From: JBCCYM01 sp039190005
GTDB taxonomy: Bacteria; Pseudomonadota; Gammaproteobacteria; UBA12402
NCBI GenBank assembly: GCA_039190005.1
Contig: JBCCYM010000004.1
Coordinates: 1-60,622 of the forward strand
Direction: 5' to 3'
DNA: 60,622 nucleotides
The position numbers and the translations under genes are program-made. The notes below the pieces were generated by a model, which was given only the letters and a program-made list of their open reading frames with translations, did no database searches and was not told where the DNA came from. This document shows, one piece after another, positions 60,232 through 60,622 of the stretch. How positions within the stretch are numbered: the first letter of the stretch is position 1; each line of letters starts with the position of its first letter.

Positions 60232-60622
60232 GATAAAGTCTCGATAGTTGAAGTTAAGAAGTTAAAGGGTAAGGCAAAGGTGCCGGGAAAAGGTTGGGCC
60301 CCGGCGTTACGGATAAGTGATGGTATAGAGGCCATCGGATAGAAGCGTTGTAAAAAGATAAAGTGGGCGACTGTGGGCGTTAAGCGTAATAAGGGTAATA
60401 ACTTATCATTGTATAGCTGTATAGCTATATTTGGGAAGCTACTACACGGCATTAGAGGTTTACGATGAACAACCTATCATCTTCGATGCGCTTCGGGGAG
60501 CAGTACGTTCATTGTATTCAATAGGACTTCTAAGCTTAATACTCCTTATAGTTGTTCACCTGCACGAAACATTTGGCCGCAACGGTACAATACACAGGAA
60601 GTGGGGATTGGCAGGGTTTAGC
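60232..60622. other. Right edge, no assigned gene
   Basis: Upstream region of the second lipoprotein. GTATAGCTGTATAGCTATA near 60410 is a short direct/inverted repeat. I see no recognisable gene, tRNA or known repeat. It probably includes the lipoprotein promoter. Confidence 0.3.

Noticed and set aside
60228..60452. A 74-codon minus-strand frame overlapping the second lipoprotein start by ATGA
   Set aside because: The overlap suggests coupling, but the peptide has no recognisable domain, lacks a ribosome binding site, and reads like leader DNA. I left it out of the gene list.

Overview
The window reads as chromosomal DNA of a gammaproteobacterium with about 40% GC, most likely a Legionellales/Coxiella-like lineage (inference). 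The evidence is gammaproteobacterial gene order (yibN-grxC-secB-gpsA, tldD-pmbA, ffs-dnaX-ybaB-recR, sucABCD), rpoS, csrA, a FabV-type enoyl reductase and a complete mevalonate pathway. No tRNA, rRNA, CRISPR array or full insertion sequence was seen.

Layout. 1-3.9 kb is accessory: a lone metQ with a tandem 3' remnant, an AT-rich flippase and a DinJ/YafQ toxin-antitoxin pair. 4-8.3 kb is nrdAB with a recognisable control region (NrdR box, DnaA box). 8.5-12.6 kb holds an MFS pump and ffs-dnaX-ybaB-recR, where dnaX carries an in-frame A AAA AAG slip site. 12.8-20.8 kb runs ftsB, HMG-CoA reductase, an HMG-CoA synthase/mevalonate kinase fusion, a second GHMP kinase, diphosphomevalonate decarboxylase, IPP isomerase, surE and rpoS. 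In E. coli the stretch from ftsB to surE-rpoS carries ispD-ispF of the MEP pathway, so here a mevalonate operon occupies that slot. 21-25.6 kb has an ABC-F protein, an NmrA-like reductase, an orphan HTH antitoxin and xseA. 25.7-31.8 kb is sucABCD. 32-42.5 kb has fabV, a large repeat lipoprotein, a thioesterase, tldD/pmbA, ppa, a YrdC/YciO protein, yciB-bolA and hicAB. 42.7-53.6 kb has a Bax-inhibitor-like protein, sohB, csrA, a DsbD/ScsB-like reductase with a peroxiredoxin-like partner, a secreted-protein gene frameshifted in a poly-A run, a TrpXYZ-like ABC importer and the secB-gpsA block. 53.7-60.6 kb is accessory: a secreted protein, MITE-like DNA, a RhuM-Fic protein, an APC permease and a second repeat lipoprotein.

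The most striking non-coding theme is layered repeats. A REP-like unit (GGTCCCTGAGCCTGTCGAAGGG, written here as GGTCCCTGAGC plus TGTCGAAGGG) occurs singly and in arrays in most large intergenic gaps. It repeatedly sits inside other palindromic elements, either at the loop of dRS3-like ATTCCC-N8-GGGAAT palindromes or within elements whose ends read AACCTAAAAACCGC. Intact elements are present in the same window (12639-12726, 24267-24308, 54156-54322), so before-and-after states can be compared directly. In xseA one of these composite repeats supplies the last codons and the stop.

Functionally most of the window is core metabolism and housekeeping: dNTP synthesis, clamp loading and recombination, isoprenoids, the TCA cycle, envelope redox and protein export. 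Accessory toxin-antitoxin modules and surface lipoproteins are interspersed with the repeats.
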